DNA of 64,000 bases, taken from Phytophthora hibernalis. Lineage: Eukaryota; Oomycota; Peronosporomycetes; Peronosporales; Peronosporaceae. Positions 44,196-58,099 of this stretch are shown here, one piece after another (the first letter of the stretch is position 1; each line of letters begins with the position of its first letter). Position numbers and translations under genes: made by a program. The notes under the pieces were generated by a model. The model was not told the origin of the DNA and searched no databases. It saw nothing but the letters and a program-made list of their open reading frames with translations. Location: positions 186,001 to 250,000 of the forward strand of contig JAAKBF010000255.1 of NCBI GenBank assembly GCA_012656075.1, in the 5' to 3' direction.

Positions 44196-44405
44196 AATAT
44201 ACCGTAAAGTTCGGATTCAATGATGCAGTGGTAAAAGGTCGATTGCTATATAAAGTTTTCAAAATTCGAAGACAATTTTAGTTTTTACGATCGTAAAAAG
44301 AAAATACATACCATTTCCAAGTCATTTCTAAATATTTGAGTTTAGTTTTTACCACTGTCGCATTGAATCGGTGTGTCTTACTGAATCCGAACTGTACAGT
44401 ATTGC
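44196..44405. repeat. miniature inverted-repeat element (about 210 bp)
   Basis: Arms around 44196-44236 (AGTTCGGATTCA, then CAGTGGTAAAA) recur as reverse complement at 44346-44405 (TTTTACCACTG, then TGAATCCGAACT). A short stretch between the two blocks differs between arms. No protein is encoded. Confidence 0.6.
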
Positions 44406-45199
44406 CCTCGCTTCCAGGGTGATTTGGAGGGGGCTTTGACCCTTCATCGTTAGTCGCGAAATCGCGCCTCCTCTATACGGTACGAATGCACGGCGCTCGT
44501 TATTAATAGTATCTCCCGTTCTTGGGCCGATATCGGGGTACGGTTCATACCGTACGGATCGACGTAGCCGCGTAATCAAAGAGGTGTCAACGTTTCTCCC
44601 AAATAACGTTATTTTAACTAAATAACTCAACGCTATTTCCAAAGGGAGTTAGTCGTTTTAACTCTGGATAACTCGGCCAACTCTGTAATGGGGCCACCTG
44701 ACAGGGGGCGAGGTCGCCACGCGTGTGGTACGTCAAGGACTTAAGTCGTACATCAGTAGTACGCCAGTTGTATTAAAGCAGTACATCTAAATGGGTGGCT
44801 CCCATTTGGACAGATCAAATTAGACAGGGATTTAGTATGCAGATAGTTAGCAGTAGTTAGAACTACAACAGTGTTCTTAATATAAATCAGTTTAACTCTA
44901 ACCCGGAAGTTCGCAAGTCAATTGGTTATTGGTACCATATTGGACAGGAAGGCCAGCCAGGCCTTTGCAAGCTTACAGCAGGAACGCCAGGCGTCTGTTG
45001 TGGTTAGCGCGTTAACGCTCCCTCTAAAGCTAAGGTGCGTGTGATCCCCATCACAAACTCTACCTCCCATATTTTATCTGAGATAAGTATTCGCAATCCA
45101 TTGCTCAGAGATCGCAAAGTACTCAGATCTGCATCCCCCGGCAAGAATCTTTGCAAAATGGCAGACCCCCAGATGAAGCGGACCCCGAAAGCCCGGGCC
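44406..45199. other. no recognised gene
   Basis: A mixed repeat-like sequence with no supported coding region. It leads into the hAT remnant. Confidence 0.4.
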
Positions 45200-46150
45200 C
45201 CAACAAAACCTTCTACAACATGGTCGGAGCACATAGACCGCCGTATTGGCTGATAATTCGGCTAATTGCAAAGTACAAGTACCGCGACGTACCATATCAC
45301 AAAGCTTCGCACAAAACACGCTGCTTTTGCCTGGTGTCTCCAGTGCGACGAGGAGGTTTACTGCCAAGTTGGGAAGAGTGAAGCGCGTGCGCCTATGGAG
45401 CGATTCCATTATCAAGAACTTCAATCATACGAAGCGGAGATGGCCACACTGACGACATCGCCGCGTTGTACGGTTTGAGCACTCGTGTCGAAGTTCTATG
45501 CTACTGGAGAAGAGGATCCGTCACCAAAAAGACTGCAGAAGCTCACAGATGAGCAGAAACGCCAGGTTAACAACCTTGTAGCCGAATGGATTGATCAAGT
45601 TTATCACCAATTTGAAACACTAGAACGACACCTTCCCGGTAGAACCCAAGTTCGCGAAGATATCATGCATATTGCCGAAGAACTACGTGTCAAGTTGAAG
45701 GATCTACTTGCAAAGGAATGTTGCTACTATTGCCTCACGACGGTCATCTGGACTGACCGAGGACAGCGCAGTTTCATGGCACTGACAGTTCACTACCACG
45801 CAGAAGAGTTCACCTCTCGTAGTTGGACCCTTGAGGTCGAACATTTTCCTGGCAAACACTCGGGGATGCGATTTCAACGGCGATCGTGCAAACTATGACT
45901 CGTTGGGGTCTATATAAAAGCCACTGCACCATGATTTTGCGAGATGGTGTATCTCTGCTGCTAATATGATTGGTGTGAAGCACATGTCGTGCCTTCGTGG
46001 TTAGCGGAGCATTGCCAAAAAATACGAAGAATAAGAAAGCAAGTGTTGAGGTCAGCAACAGCACTAGAAATCGCGACGGTGACAACAATGATATAGGGGG
46101 CGAGGAGGACAACGTAACGTTGGATGCTGCCCCACTAGAAGATAGCACTG
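45200..46150 (+). pseudogene. hAT-type transposase remnant
   Basis: On plus, a Cys-containing BED-like stretch is followed by a frame at 45485-45898 with VAEWIDQVYHQFETLERHL and CCYYCLTTVIWTDRGQRSF, then HFPGKHSG. This TDIWT...SF...FPGKHTG pattern is the catalytic-domain start of hAT transposases. Another frame near 45930 reads CTMILRDGVSAANMIGVKH, then an acidic insertion. Stops and frame changes are frequent and the C-terminal dimerisation domain is not seen. Confidence 0.55.
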
Positions 46151-46159
46151 AGTTAGAAA

Positions 46160-47050
46160 CGGATGATCATCGCGCGGTTGTCGTCGCGATGTATCTTTGG
46201 AGGTGATAGATTTTGTGAACGATTCAACCGAAGTCCAGAGAAAGCTAGGTTACTTTACTGCAATAATATATGTTCAATTCCTCGTTCCCAAAGAAAGCTC
46301 GCGGCTCAGAACCTGCAGTCTTGGCTCAGAAAGCCCGAGACTATGAGCCTCTGAACCTGTGGTCTTGCTAATATGAACGAAAGTATGTGTATAATAAACC
46401 TAAGATAAAAGTTATCTGAAGCGAGAATAGCTCTACTTACTCCCAAATAACTTTTATGAGTTTTTAGATACTTTCTCCAACATTGACAGGCCTAATGGTA
46501 ACCTCAACGTGGGGGATGCGAATAGTACTGTCGACGTCAAGAGTCGAGTTGAAAACTGGACGTCGCCAACGTCGACGATAAGGTTAGTTAGCTGGACACC
46601 TGCTGACATCCCGACGGTTCTATTCCGTTATTGGACAAAAAAATGAATCTGGGCCAATCAAAGAGATGCAAATATATTCGATCAATGAGCGAATTGAATG
46701 TGGTATCTACCAAATCCAAGAAGTGTATTGTGCCATGAGCAAGCTTTTGTTTCAGTCCCCCTGTGCCACAGGCTGTGGGGCAAGCAGACACGGGTAGCAA
46801 ACATTAGATTATACGCAGAAGCCTATCCTATCAGGCGCTGACATTGAACCAACTGCCCTTGCCGACACAGCGTTTATTTTTGCAGTAAGCCTTCATTCGA
46901 GCCTATTCGTTCATCGTATTGTTGCCACAAATGGTAAGCACACTCTGACAGATATAACAACGCCCTCTCACAAACGGTTGTATCCTGAAGTCGAAATAGT
47001 GACGGTGTTAAGGGGTGTCAAGCAGACGTCCCTTTACGACCTTCGACGTC
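46160..47050. other. no recognised gene
   Basis: No frame with family motifs. This is flanking sequence between the hAT remnant and the next Copia element. Confidence 0.4.
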
Positions 47051-47054
47051 TAGA

Positions 47055-50000
47055 TGTTAAGGGGTCGCTAACGAAGTGAGTTGATTAGTTTACTTAACTC
47101 GCTCTACTAGTCCTTCCTACTTGCTGCCTTGGCCTCGATCTCAGCCAGCCACATGCATTGACCAATGGAATTGCAGCCCGGAACGGTTCAGCCTTAACCG
47201 TTCCCCACGGTCCCAATGTAATATGCGAACCATGCATGAGCGGGGCACAGAAGCTCAACACTCCCACTCAACGCTACTGCACGGTGACCTTGTCCTTGAT
47301 GCCGGTAGCAACACGCAGGTTCTTCAATGTCTTGGTCCCGAGTCCCTTCGTTAGCATGTCAGCCAGTTGATGCTTGGTGTCGACGTAGTCCACCTTGATT
47401 GTTCCACGTTCCACGTTCTCGCGGATGAAGTGGTGGAGTATATCCACAGGCTTCGTCCATGCGTGATATCCAGCGCTGGATGCCAATGCAATGGCGCCTT
47501 GGTTATCCTTCCAGAGAAGCGTTCCTCTTACTTACTCGCGACCCATGTCCTTCAGCATAGCACGAACCCAGAGAACCTCTTGCGTGCACAGACTCAGAGC
47601 CATTACTCGGCTTCCGCAGAGCTGAGTGCAACCGCCTCTGGTACTTCGACTTGAATACCACTGGAGCGTTCCCAATCATCACCATTACCCCCGACACGGA
47701 ACGTCTGTCGTCAATGTTGCCACCCCAGTCAGCGTCAGTAAACGCTTCGGTCGAAGCGTTCCCGGAGCCACCTAGATACTCGATGCCATGTTCACGAGTC
47801 GACTTGAGGTACCGAAGAACTCGAATAGCTGTTGCACACCTGGGTTCTCGAGGAAACGTACAAACCGCGTCACCACATACGCTATGTCCGGTCGGGTACA
47901 TGTCGAGAACGGTAGGCTCTTGACCTCATTTCAAACCGTTGCTCATCCGTAGTTGGCGACAGCAGCTTCGCCAATTTCACGTTTGAAGCACACGGGTTCT
48001 CAACAACCTTTGTGTTCTGCTGGTTGAAGCGTTCCACCACGTCGTCGATGTAACGAGTTTGCTTAATCATGAGCGTTCCGGCGATCTTGTCGTGATTGAT
48101 CTCCATCCCCAAGATGAACGTCACCGCGCCCAACTCTTTCATCTTGAAAGCGTTCTTGACCGCGTCCTTGACTTCACGAATTTCATTGGTCGTCTTCGCA
48201 GCAATGATCATGTCGTCCACGTACAGGCACACATACACGAAACCGTTCACAGTGCGTTTCACGTAGACACATTGGTCCACACCGCAGCACCTTAAAACGT
48301 TCTGCAAGAACACACGATGACAAGTCTTGTTCCAAGCACTTGCTGCCTGCCTAAAGCCGTATATAGCCTTCTTTAGCTTGCACATCATGCCCGCTGCGTT
48401 CTGGAAACCAAACGGAATCTCCATGTAGACTAGTTCCACAAATCGACTGTTCAGGTACGCTGTATCCGCGTCCACCTGTTCCATCGCATAGCCGTATGCC
48501 GCGCACACTGCTAGTACAACTCAAATCGAATTCATGTTTGCAACCGGGGAGTAAGTTTCAAAGAAGTATTTTCCAAACTTCTGCTTGAACCCCTGTGCGA
48601 CAAGCCGAGCCTTGTATCGAATCACTCGACGGTGCTCGTCACGCTTCTTGGTAAACACCCAACGACACCCAATCGGACGGGTTGCTGTTCCACGTGGAAT
48701 CAGCGTCCACTTACAGTTCCGGGTATGAGAGAGTAGCTCCGCCTCCGTAGCTCGACGCCATTCCGCTGCTTCATCACTTGCAATAGCTTCTGCATACGAA
48801 TTCGGCGTGTCCGGAACGCCGTCGATACTCGCAGTATTAGCCAATACTGCTTCAGCGAGCAAGCCGTCTTCGTCAATCTTGGCACGCTTCGGAGTTGGAG
48901 GTCCGTGTCTCCCATCCAATTGTTGTTCTGCGTCCGAACCGTTCCCCAATAGAAACACCGGCTCACGCAATCATCTCGAGCGTTCCGCCTCAGGGTGAAA
49001 CACCAAACGGTCATCATCGAACGCTTGTGGTGGTGGATGATACTCGGCCAGCTCGAGCCTCTCGATGCAGATTCGGTTGAGGTTGGTTGGCCTCCTGATC
49101 AGGTTCCACCTCATCCATTTCAATATCCTGGACATCTTGAACAGGTTCCTCGACAGATCCCATGGGATCGTCCATGCCAGGTTCGCGCTCCACTGGTGGA
49201 GGAACACTTCAAACATCACCGTCCTTGGTCACATGGATGACGGTTTCAAGCTACGGCGACTGCGTGTCATATATACCGCCCACCTCGCGCTCGTCCAGCT
49301 TCACCGACCGTGATATCTTGACCTGTGAAGCGTCCATGTCAAACACTCGGTATCCCTTGACGTTCTCAGTGTACCCGAGGAACATACACCAGAAACTCTT
49401 TGACTCGAGGTTCGTCCTCTTCATATCGTGAATAAGAGCGTACTCCTGCGACCCAAACACACGCAGGTGGTCCATTCGAGGTTTCACCTTGAAACCCAAC
49501 TCATACGGTGTCAAGTCCGTATGCTTCGTGTTGCCGGAACGGTTGATCAGGTAAACCGCTATACTTACAGATCCGGCCCACCATTCCGTCGATACACCCT
49601 TGTAGTGTAGCATGCTCCGTGCCTTCTTCATCATCGTTCTGTTCATGCGTTCCGCGAACCCGTTCTGTTGAGGGCTGTGCGGCACCGTTCTCTGGTGCAG
49701 GATATCATTTCGGTGGCACGTCTCGGCAACCGTTTTGTTCACGAACTCCGTTCCATTGTCCGAACGCAGGCACTTCAACCGTTCTCCCCTTTGATAGAAC
49801 GATTGAAACTCTTTCAGCTTGCTGGCGACCCCGCGCTTGTTCTTCATAAAGTACGCCACTACAAACCGTGAGTAGTCGTCCACAAACGTCAGGACGTACT
49901 TGGCACCACCTTCTGATAGCGTTCTCATCTTGCAGGCCGGAGTCATTCGCATGTTATACTCCCAGTGAAAGTGATTGACACTCCGGGAAGGACTTCGGTG

Positions 50001-50231
50001 CGCTTGGTCGTCATCATGAGCGTGGTGTCGAGCGTTCCGATTAGGGCGGCTGTTAACAAGTCAATACGTGGCTTGGAAGTCAAATACCGACGTGAGTTGA
50101 TTAGTTTACTTAACCTGCTCGACTTGTTCTTCCTTATTGCTACCTTGGCCTCGATCCCAGCCAGCCACATGCATTGATCAATGGCATTGCAGCCCGGAAC
50201 GGTTCAGCCTTAACCGTTCTCCACGGTCCCA
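47055..50231 (-). mobile_element. second Copia element, gag and protease deleted
   Basis: Similar LTR-like blocks lie at 47055-47225 and 50051-50231, in the same orientation (both contain GTGAGTTGATTAGTTTAC and GCCCGGAACGGTTCAGCC), with about 85 percent identity by eye. Between them on minus are integrase, RT and RNase H. Integrase begins almost directly at the right LTR, so gag, protease and the integrase zinc module are missing. Exact LTR ends and target duplication were not resolved. Confidence 0.8.
47274..49952 (-). pseudogene. Copia pol (integrase core, RT, RNase H)
   Basis: The integrase core has Asp in TFVDDYSRF and SDNGTEF and Glu in PQQNGFAERMNRTM (49952-49251). The RT N-terminus is WRRATEAELLSH and IRYKARLVAQGF (48970-48521). 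RT catalytic LYVDDMIIA is near 48230. RNase H has TDADWGGNIDDRRS and ends ADMLTKGLGTKTL near 47330. Four frames are needed to read it all, so it is decayed, but each domain is well conserved. It belongs to the element 47055-50231. Confidence 0.85.
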
Positions 50232-50239
50232 ATGTAATC

Positions 50240-51320
50240 TACATACTATGAGTGGTTGCCCAGCAACGTGAGTGATGGTCTTTTATATGACGATGGTAAC
50301 ATAAACCTGAATTATATTTCGGAATTACGCGCTTTTCCCGCCATCCATAAATTATCGAAAATGACCTACACCCTCAGGCCTCCGCCGCTTGGCGCTCGTA
50401 ACTGTAGTTTCAGCCTAACTGCAACTGCTCCGCAGCACTTAAAAGTACTGCTATCCCAGGATTAAATAGAGTATATCACCTAGTCTGTAATGATATCCTA
50501 CTTAAACCGCTGCTTTCTTATACCTCATCTTCAAACAAACGCTCTTTGTCTTGCTCGCACGAGCCAGCATCTCTATCACCGACTATTTTCCCACTAGAGG
50601 GATTGGGCTGGTAGCGCTGCTTTTATCGTCGTCTTACGAGTCATAAGTTACGTCGGACCAGACCAGAAGTATGCAGCGGTATGCAATGAATAAGCAAAAC
50701 GGCATAACAACATGTAGGGTTTCGCAAAAGAAGAGTCGATTATTTGTTTAATACCAGATGAAATAGTATTCGATCGAAAAAATATCGAAGTGGATACCGT
50801 CACATACGATTCCACGAGAAAGTACGGAAATGTAATTGAACGGATCATAGGGATAGGCCGAACATTAATAAATTCCAGCGACCCTCTGCATTCGCGGAAT
50901 ACCAGACTAAAGCGGCGTCGGCGGCGTCGGCGGCGCGGATGCTGGACGCTGGATACAGGACGCGGGAGCTAGTCGCTAGTCGCTGGATGCGGCGCGGCAC
51001 GGTGCTGCAGCTCACCGCGCACAAACAGAACACGTCGGCCCCAGAGATGTGGAGGTTGTCATCGCGAACTCCCGCCATCCAGTGGGCGAGCCGCGCAAGC
51101 GGTGGGTCAGGCAGCTCGCCGCCGCCTCACCGACAAGGCCGGCATTTACGTGGTGCGCCGGCCTTCCATGCTGACCGAAGCAAGTACAGAGGGGATCCCT
51201 AATAAACGTAATGGTAAGGCTAGCACCCGTCCGTCTGCGTTGGGAGTACCGGTAGGTCCGCAACGAGTACTCTGGCGCAGCACGCTCGTCTTGGGTGAGT
51301 ATATTTGCTACTTTCGTATC
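50240..51320. other. no recognised gene; short GGCGTC repeat
   Basis: A GC-rich run with CGGCGTCGGCGGCGTCGGCG lies at about 50911-50935, followed by GC-rich sequence with open frames but no family match. The remainder is AT-rich spacer. Confidence 0.4.
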
Positions 51321-51330
51321 AATGTATGTG

Positions 51331-54300
51331 CTAAAACATGTCATCTGGGTGTGTTTCTGGAAGATAGCCTGTGTGAGTCAAATTCTGAGGCCTATGAACG
51401 CGATGCAACTTCTGATGGACGCGTTCTAAACGAACCGCATTACTCATAACCATGTATCCCTTCGCGTCTGCATGCGCTAGTAATGTCAAACACCCTGTGA
51501 TGTCGAACCCGATACACTCTTGGACGCCAACACACATAGTGGTGTACTCGGATTCAGTCGAGGACAGAGTCACCATATACCGCTTCTTGAACCCCACTCG
51601 ACCAAGCAGCCGTCGTAGTATATTGTATAGCTTGTCGCGGACTTTGAATCCCTCTCCACTGAAAGTGCAGCGTCCCAGTACACCACCAGACCTTCACCCG
51701 CACCACGTTTGAGCGATAGTCCAAAGTCTTGTGTTCCATTTAGATAACAAAACACGCGATCAACGCCGTGATTCACGATGTTAGTTAGACGTTCGATCTC
51801 TTGGGCGAGGATCATCACTGCCGTGGTAATGTTAGGTTTGATGGTCACCAATAGGTACATAAGTGCTCCAATTGCAGGACGCGGTCGGCTCCTGCCCTTC
51901 AACAATTGTTCGCGATAGCGATCCTCCATTGGTGTGCGCACATCTCGTACACACTGCGTACCAAATCGCTCCAGAATGGCCGCCGTGTACTGCTGCTGGT
52001 TGAGACGCACCTCGTCGTCTCCAGCCGACCATTGTAGCTTTAGATCAATGAAATAGTTGACGTCTGCGTAATAGTTGACTCTGTACGCTTGCTCAACAGC
52101 TGGCTTGATGTCAGTGAGATCAGCATCCTGCATGACGAACGCTAAGATGTCGTCCACGTACAGAAGTACGATCACCAAGTCCGTGTCACCTTTTTCACGA
52201 ACAGGCATGTGTCTACCGCACCCTGCTGAAACCCGAGACTCAACAGAAACGCTGTGACGTTGTCGTACCAGGCTTCGAAAACCGGGCTCGGCCCGTATAG
52301 CGCCCACAGTAGCCGCCACATGTGCCCATCAGGAGACTCAAATCCTTCGACTGGTTCGAGGTAGATTGCTTCGTCCAACTCCGAGTTTAAGAATGCAGTT
52401 TTGATGTCAAGTTGCATGCGACCCATACGACGCTGCACCACAATAACGAGTACGACTTTGACGGTGCTGTGCCGTACGTCGGGACTGAAGGTCTCAGTAT
52501 AGTCTTCTCCATAACGCTGGCTAAAACCTTTTGCGACGGATCGGGACTTGTAATTGTCCAAGGTTCCATCTGCATTTACCTTCTTCCTATATTGCCACTT
52601 GGGTTTGATCGCCGCACGACCTGGACCTTCAAAAAATCTCTTTTTCTAAGAGACTTCAGATTTCATCGTACATGGCGTTCTCCCACTCGTTTCGATTGTC
52701 AGCTGGTTCGACTTTCTCGAGATGGGTTGCCTCCACTTCGAGTGACGGGTTATTGATGTCGCGTGGCGTCAACTCTCCCTAGATAAATCCGTCACGCATA
52801 TTCGTGCCTTCGAGATGCTCTGGGCCACATGCGCTTCAATCATGTTGCACAATTCTTTCAAGAACATATGTGCTTCATCGATGTCCAGGCGTCGTTGACT
52901 GGGCTTTGGGATTCTGCTTGATCGGCGCGGAGGATGAGGTGCCTTCTCTTGACGAGGATCACCTCTCATACGGTCTTAAAGCCAAGCAACCCACACTGGT
53001 TCCTGATGGGTTGTAGCTGACGCCGGTGTTGTTAGTTGCTCTTCGAAGTCGACCGGTCCGATGAACACGTCTTCATTCTCTTCTTCGATCAGTTCCAGAC
53101 GCAATTGCTGAATGGTGCGTACTACAAGATCCTCCACTATGTCTTCTAATTGCGTACTGATCTTGATCTCATCATCGGCGGGTGCGGGTAAGACTGGCCC
53201 TCACCAAACACAACCGTGCGTGTCGTAATCGTATCTCCGGCGCCATATCCGGGAATGTGGACTAAGTATGTGCCACCTGTTGCGTAGTCAACAAAACATC
53301 CATTTCGTCTCTTCGCATCCGGTGTCTTCCGGTGTTCCTTGGGAACTAAGGCTTTCACCTTGCATCCAAAGACGCCTAGGTTGTTGGTATCTGGCACCTT
53401 GCCCAGTAAAGCCTCCATGTGTGTCTTACCATTAAAAACTTTTGTCGGGCAGCGGTTGCGCACGTACACAATACAGGTGACAGCATCTGCCGAGTACTAC
53501 ATTGGCAGGTGAGCCCACGGCATCATAGAGCTCACCATCTCTATAATGACGCGGTTGCCGCGTTCCACCTTCCCGTTTTGCTGAGGGCTGCAGGGCGTAC
53601 TGAACTCATGTACAATGCTGCTCTGCTTGCAATAAGCAGCGTTCTCACTCCCCACATACTCAGTCCGATTTCAGGAACGCCACAGGATAATCCGCAGCAT
53701 ACGCATTGAGCTTCTCGATGTAGTCCTTGATCGCATCAAATTCAGTGTGTGAACTCTTGTCACGGAGGGGATAACCCAAATCGAGATGGAATGACTCTAT
53801 GACGATGTTCAGCAGGCCCGTGTCGCCATTACGTGCCGTCATCAGCATTGGACTGACGCAGTCAATCGCAAGTAGAAGCTGATTATTCTTCAGTGTCCGG
53901 GCCTCCTTAGCACCGAATGGCTTCTGTGTCAGCTATCCACTCACACAGGTCGGACACGCCTGCTCCATCATGCCTCGAACGAACGTTTCAGATCAGCAAA
54001 GACTTGTTGAACGCTCTACGTGTTCAAGTGTCCGAGTCGGTGATGCCAAGTTTGTACGTGTGGCGCTTCAGTCGCCATAATGGCTGCTCCGGTGACCGGT
54101 TCGCTCACTGCTGACACCATGTACATGTGATGGTTTGCACGAGAAGCTTCCAGTGTCATTCCAGATCCAGCACGAATCAAACAAGACGCCCTTGAATAAG
54201 ATCTCCATGCCGTTGCGAGATGCAGCCACGACCGAAACGAGATTGAGAGCGAGACCTATCACATAGAGGTCGTCTTGCAACACACAAACTTCATGGTCAT

Positions 54301-55560
54301 CTCGCTGTAGAGGTACTTTCCCCACAGCTGTAGACAGCATCGTCTCACCCGAAGCAACAGTCAGCGAGCGCGGTTCGTCCAGCCTGCGCACTTCGACCAG
54401 ATTATCGATTCGACGAGTCATATGGCTTGTCGCACCGCTGTCGACGATCTATTCCCGCTTGCTATTGGCCGCCGTGTCCTCCACTGAAAACGCCACGCTG
54501 GCTGCTTCCTTTTCGAATCCGACGGTGCCGAGTCACTGGTTCATCTCCGTGCAAATTGTCCCAGCTGATTACAATTGAAGCACTTGACTTTCGACATTTC
54601 ACGCTTTTTCTTTGACTTGAGCTGCCTTTGCCACCCGGCTGCTCCGCGGTGAAGGAAACAGCGGTTTTTGGCACTATCTGTAGCGCTACCAGTCGATCAG
54701 CGATCCTTTTGCTTCTTGCGTCGGATCGCCTGCGCTTGACAGCGTTGCAGGATGGCCTCAATTTGCACGCATGACTCGAGAACTCCCACGAAGCCGTTCC
54801 AGAGAGGCCCTAGGCTCTGCATGAAATGTTGCCTCTTCTCTTCAAAACAGACAACCACGTGCTGCTCTTGCAGCTTATGTCGTCTTAATGTGTTCAACTA
54901 TGAAGCATCTCCATCGAGATAAAGCCCCATGTTCTCGCGCCTGGCCGCCCCGATGCTCGCTCTGCACTTCACGTTGTGCGTCAGCCGCAAGTGGCAAAAC
55001 ATTGTAAGCGGGTGCTCCATCAGGTACACCTCAGCTGTGACCTTCTCGTTAGTGCCGCAAGGATGATCGAAGCAGCCATCTTCTGCTTCATCATACGGTC
55101 ATTAAGGGTGTCGCCGACTTTGCAGTCGGCAGTGACGTTCTAACAATAGCCGCTGCCAATGCAGCAGAATCCCTCTCGCCCTTCAAGTCGGCCTCAGTCG
55201 GCGTCGACTCGTTCACAACGACACAGAGCCGTATTGCCATTGTGGCCATCTGTGGTCATCTGTTGTCAGTTCCGTTAGGTGCTTGTCCTTGAGCGCCGAA
55301 CAGCGTCCATAAAAGAGGTCGCGTGACACGGCGCCGTCCCCGTGTCTGGTGGAGATGTCACCGATGGCGGGGAGGCAGACACTCTGGACGAGGTATCTAC
55401 CAGGCGCGTCTTGAATCATGAATCGTGCACGGTGTGATGGAGTAGTCGCAGCCGCACATCTCGCCACTGATGATGTGATACTCTGCTTGCTCAGGGGCGA
55501 AAACCTATACTGAACGGGTAGACCATTAGCGCTAATGTCCAAAGAGAGATGTTCTACTGA
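51331..55560 (-). mobile_element. third Copia remnant, gag to RNase H without clear LTRs
   Basis: On minus the order is gag (from about 55540), a knuckle-like CFNCNQLGQFARR near 54570, protease/pre-integrase (54421-54068), integrase pieces (53848-53146), and RT with SRSVAKGFSQRYGEDYTETF (52561-52172). LLYVDDILAF is near 52155, and RNase H with LSSTESEYTTM is near 51560. Just right of 55550 the minus strand reads GGTATCAGTAG, similar to a tRNA-Met primer binding site, but no matching LTR pair was found. Stops and frameshifts are numerous. Confidence 0.75.
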
Positions 55561-55569
55561 TACCAGAGG

Positions 55570-57300
55570 TGGTACTCTAAAATGTTAATTTCAGTATCAG
55601 GTAGTGTATAAACGACATTTTCTGTGTAGCATGTACAGGTTAGGGTTAATAGGAAAGGCAGGGGAGACGAAAACAAAATCTAAAGAATCTATTTTTAATC
55701 CTGCGTTTTCAGTCAAACTTGGTCCCAACGATGGCTTCGGCCGATGCTTTGTGCTTACGATGATACCAGCCTTGTTTGCATACGTTTCGAGGAGAATTCA
55801 GGATGTTAATTTCCCTTAAGCACTTTAAATTTTTCAGGATTTGACGCAGATGACATCCACCCCGCCCGGGTGTAAACGATCGAGTTTTTTCATCGAGTGT
55901 GTTTTTCGGTATCAGTGTCCATAAGTGTCAATCGAATTTTTCATGAAGCTTATCGTCGTGGCTTTCCCAGCGAGTTCAGCAAACGCTGGGCAATAATAGC
56001 CCAACAAATTCGCACCCCACCAAGAAAAACGTAGCGGAAAGTTGGTTGGTATAACTAGGATTTCCGTCATATACTTGGCGTGGATCCGCTATCCCATTCG
56101 CACAGCCTTAGTTTATCGTTATTCAGATATATAATTGTAGAGCCACTTTCGGCACGTTGTTGGTTCCTTAACCACAACCCCCAGTTAAGGACAACTTAAG
56201 GACCAAAAGCTAGGGCCTTACCTTGACAAGAGTTTCATTGCTATGAGAACTTTCTGGTATGTTCATATAGCCTTTTATTCGCTCTAAGAATAGTATGTCT
56301 TTCATTGTGTCCACTGGTGTCCATCTGACAGAAAATAACAATTCACAAATGTCCGTTATATGATATCACATTTGCGTTTTGATTAATTCTAGGACAAATT
56401 TCGAATTAACTTGCGTTGAGTAAGAAGTTTTGGCCGTGGACACCTTCCTATAATAAATGTTCAAAACACAATTTGGTATATCAGACACATCGCATTTAGC
56501 GCGGACAAATCACCCTTCTGACAAACACTAAGTCGTTTTGGTCCTTCATTCCCGTTTCTAGGACAAAAATTTGGAAAGTAAGCGTAATTAAGCGAATATT
56601 TGTCGTTCAATTAAGGACCAAAAATGTTTGGGTTAACTATGGAGCACCGTGTCCACTTTTACCCATTCGTGGTAAAACGAAGAAAAGAGCCGCGTTTTCC
56701 TTTTTCACTTAAGTACGAGAGTGTACACATGTAGAAGGCAGCAAAATGCGATTTAAGAACGATTTTGACGGGACACTTGGAACATAAACTACACAATCGA
56801 ATCCAAATGGAAGATTCAACGTCTTCCTTTCGTAAAACGAAGTAAAATACTTCGTTTTACATGGTTTAAATGTTGATGGCTTAAGGTTGTATACCATAGT
56901 ACACACCAGTGGATCACGAAAGGGTTAATGATGGACTGGCTGCATTGTGTCCTGTTTTTCCGTGTCTATGATTGGATGAAATGAGCTCCAGCCAATAACA
57001 ATCGACGAAGCTTCCACGTCAAAACACTCGAATAGATGTGTGGAGCACCCACCGTTTAGGGTCAACCAGAGTTTATGTATGGCACACAGCACAAAGGTTA
57101 AATAAATACGATACACCGTAAAAGCACGAAGTATAAAGTACCAGAACTTCCAGCAGTGCTGCAGTATAACAAAGGAACACGTAGCAGCAGTGTGCATTCA
57201 ACACGAAGGAAGTAATTTCAATAACGCCACTATCCATGGATCACAGGCGGAATATGAACTGTACACCTTGAGAACAAAACAGTAGTGGTACGTTTGACAC
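55570..57300. other. AT-rich region without recognised gene
   Basis: Repeated TTAAGGACCAAAA-type words at 56193 and 56615 hint at a miniature element, but ends could not be defined. There is no supported coding sequence. Confidence 0.4.
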
Positions 57301-57689
57301 TGAATCGATAAACAAGCTCAATGGCGTTCAACGAGACAACTCGGCGGTTACCTGTGCGTTCGTATGCGGTCTCACTCTTTGCGGCCGAATTTGGAGAGTG
57401 TGCTATGACAGAGTTGGCTCAATAGTTCGCACGGCATAGTATTCTATTAGTGTATCCCAAAAATGGTTCAGGGTTTTCAATTTGGCACGGTGTTATGGGT
57501 AAGTAAAACAAAAAGTCACAGTGAGGTCACGACCTTGTGACCTGGTATTCGTGCATATCAGCCTAAAACCGCCTGTTACCCGCAAGATATCAGAAAAAGG
57601 TCATGATCCTGAGCAGGGTTTTCAATTCGAGGAAATGACCATACCGGAACGCTTTCACAACACAATCATCACTGCAGACAGCGTGTCCA

Positions 57690-57987
57690 CTTACCCTCCC
57701 CACACACGAATGACAGCAAGGGCAACAACCGCTGGGTGACCACGACGGAGCAGCTGCCGGCCGCCATGCGCAGCATACGTATGCCCGATCAGGAGATGAC
57801 GGAGACACATCACATGCTGCGTGCGTGGCTCGGTAAGATGACGGTGTTTCGGGCGTACCAGCGCAAACTCAAGCAGATCGACTTTGACGTACACGCCAAC
57901 ACGACGACGCACTATACTATGTGCAGCTGTGATACAAGTTGGACCGGCAGTTGTTGGTATGTGTCCCTTGGTCGCTTCGGCAAGTAA
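57690..57987 (+). CDS. possible exon of an unrecognised gene
   Basis: A GC-rich stretch of about 80 codons starts near 57736 and codes for a soluble, Met/Thr/Arg-rich sequence (MRSIRMPDQEMTETHHMLRA). Base composition differs sharply from the AT-rich surroundings. The frame extends upstream to a possible CAG splice acceptor near 57677. No family is recognised; it may be a captured gene fragment. Confidence 0.25.
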
Positions 57988-58099
57988 TTGAGTGGGAAAT
58001 TGCTGAAATTACCCCAAATAATATGGTGGTCGCCCATTCGAGCAGAAAGGAGGTCATTTAAAACAGCACAATCCTAAAAAACAGAAGCCTAATGTACTG

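Noticed and set aside
47050..50236. CTAGA/CTACA as target duplication of the second Copia
   Set aside because: One mismatch in five and uncertain LTR ends make this too weak.
50900..51200. GC-rich open frame as a host gene
   Set aside because: It is built on GGCGTC repeats, with no family motif and no consistent splice structure.
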